A stretch of DNA of 64,000 bases, taken from assembly GCF_018219455.1 (NCBI RefSeq), contig NZ_CP056122.1:1736001-1800000 (forward strand), in the 5' to 3' direction. The notes under the pieces are model-generated. The model searched no databases, was not told where the DNA came from, and worked only from the letters and a program-made list of their open reading frames with translations. A program made the position numbers and the translations under genes. This stretch comes from Moritella sp. 5 (GTDB taxonomy: Bacteria > Pseudomonadota > Gammaproteobacteria > Enterobacterales > Moritellaceae). This document shows, piece by piece, positions 63,694 through 64,000 of the stretch (within the stretch, counting starts at the first letter, position 1; each line of letters begins with the position of its first letter).

Positions 63694-63796
63694 TAAGTCC
63701 GTAAATGGCGGCGTGAATCTCATTTACCAATACTTTCTGTAACGCGAATTCCACCCTTTAAAGCTCCAGCTCTAAGCCACTTTTGTCCAAGAACTA
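63694..63796 (+). other. Degenerate attC end plus repeated gene-free segment
   Basis: AGTCCGTAAATGGCGGCGTGAATC looks like only the 3' half of an attC, with GTG in place of the GTT core at 63713. The following bases match 60812-60890 closely, including TCTAAGCCA, then lose similarity. Confidence 0.55.
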
Positions 63797-63816
63797 GTTA
63801 GCTAGGCTAGCTAACT
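63796..63816. repeat. Inverted repeat
   Basis: AGTTAGCTAG and CTAGCTAACT (10-base perfect arms, one-base centre), just beyond the last cassette-like sequence. Confidence 0.8.
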
Positions 63817-63826
63817 CATTGTGAAC

Positions 63827-63892
63827 ACCAAGGGACTCTGTCGTACCATAACTACCAAGCGACTCTGTCGTTTTTATAATTACCAAGGCTCT
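63827..63892 (+). repeat. 27-28-base tandem repeat
   Basis: ACCAAGGGACTCTGTCGT (63827), ACCAAGCGACTCTGTCGT (63854) and the partial ACCAAGGCTCT (63882). The middle unit can form GCGAC/GTCGT followed by TTTT, so it could also terminate transcription. The remaining 108 bases to the window end show no gene. Confidence 0.75.
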
Positions 63893-64000
63893 TTCCCCTT
63901 TGCGCCATTCGAATCAGGCCATTATATTTTCGTAGATTAATGAACTTCTTGAATAACTCCTACACTAAAAAGAAACAGGGCCGATTACAAACAGTATTGG

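Larger units (their letters stand above)
59295..63790 (+). mobile_element. Integron gene-cassette array without integrase (CALIN-like)
   Basis: Five plus-strand genes, each followed by an attC-like site (R'' ending AAC, imperfect inverted arms, R' beginning GTT). Cassette genes point right, so an integrase gene would be expected at the left, but the left neighbour is the YhaJ-type LysR gene and no intI is present in the window. The right end runs into degenerate attC sequence and repeats. Boundaries approximate. Confidence 0.8.

Noticed and set aside
1-64000. CRISPR array, tRNA or rRNA genes
   Set aside because: None seen; the repeats found are too few, too long or coding.

Overview
The window looks like chromosome of a cold-water or marine gammaproteobacterium, possibly Moritella-like (inferred from gene content and A/T-rich flanks; not confirmed). 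Supporting content: menaquinone genes, a TorR/TorT/TorS-controlled TMAO reductase, a standard small SRP RNA, many lipoprotein and Tat signals, and a chromosomal array of integron gene cassettes.

Layout. 1-4.8 kb: menC (cut by the window edge) and menE, a GAF-GGDEF-EAL c-di-GMP protein, and the SRP RNA gene ffs. 5-12.9 kb: a tandem duplication of a two-gene module, each with a surface lipoprotein subtilase of the kexin type (cadherin-like N-terminus, P-domain C-terminus) and a small exported partner that looks like a trans-acting propeptide chaperone. 13-24.8 kb: small hypotheticals, a MOSC protein, IclR and LysR regulators, a flavin reductase-like protein, a two-subunit 2-oxoacid:ferredoxin oxidoreductase (korAB), a TAP-like hydrolase lipoprotein, and a lipoprotein/secreted protein pair of unknown role. 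25.1-33.5 kb: torR, torT, torS, then a TMAO reductase with a fused C-terminal cytochrome c domain preceded by four contiguous TorR-box-like decamers, then a cytochrome b561. 33.6-51.9 kb: one tightly overlapping minus-strand operon for respiratory complex I in permuted order (H-I-J-K-extra-small-L-M-N-A-B-C-D-E-F-G), with an additional MrpD-like antiporter subunit and an unknown 84-residue membrane protein, followed by a small-molecule kinase-like and an inositol-monophosphatase-like gene. 52-59.2 kb: a lipoprotein, a MarR-controlled redoxin/secreted protein pair with visible palindromic operators, and a YhaJ-type LysR gene divergent from a DoxX / glutathionyl-hydroquinone reductase / pirin operon. 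59.3-63.8 kb: an integron cassette array without an integrase in view (CALIN-like), carrying an alpha/beta hydrolase, an AlkD-like protein, a DUF6624-like protein, a beta-propeller-like protein and a small CxCxC protein, with recognisable attC sites.

How it fits together. Menaquinone synthesis, complex I and periplasmic TMAO reduction are parts of a flexible respiratory chain; korAB supplies or uses reduced ferredoxin. The strongest candidates for under-described biology are (1) the duplicated lipoprotein protease plus external chaperone modules, (2) the enlarged, rearranged complex I, (3) the TorA-cytochrome c fusion, and (4) the cassette array, including two homologous gene-free segments of about 400 bases ending in a hairpin with compensating base changes directly before the cassette junction.
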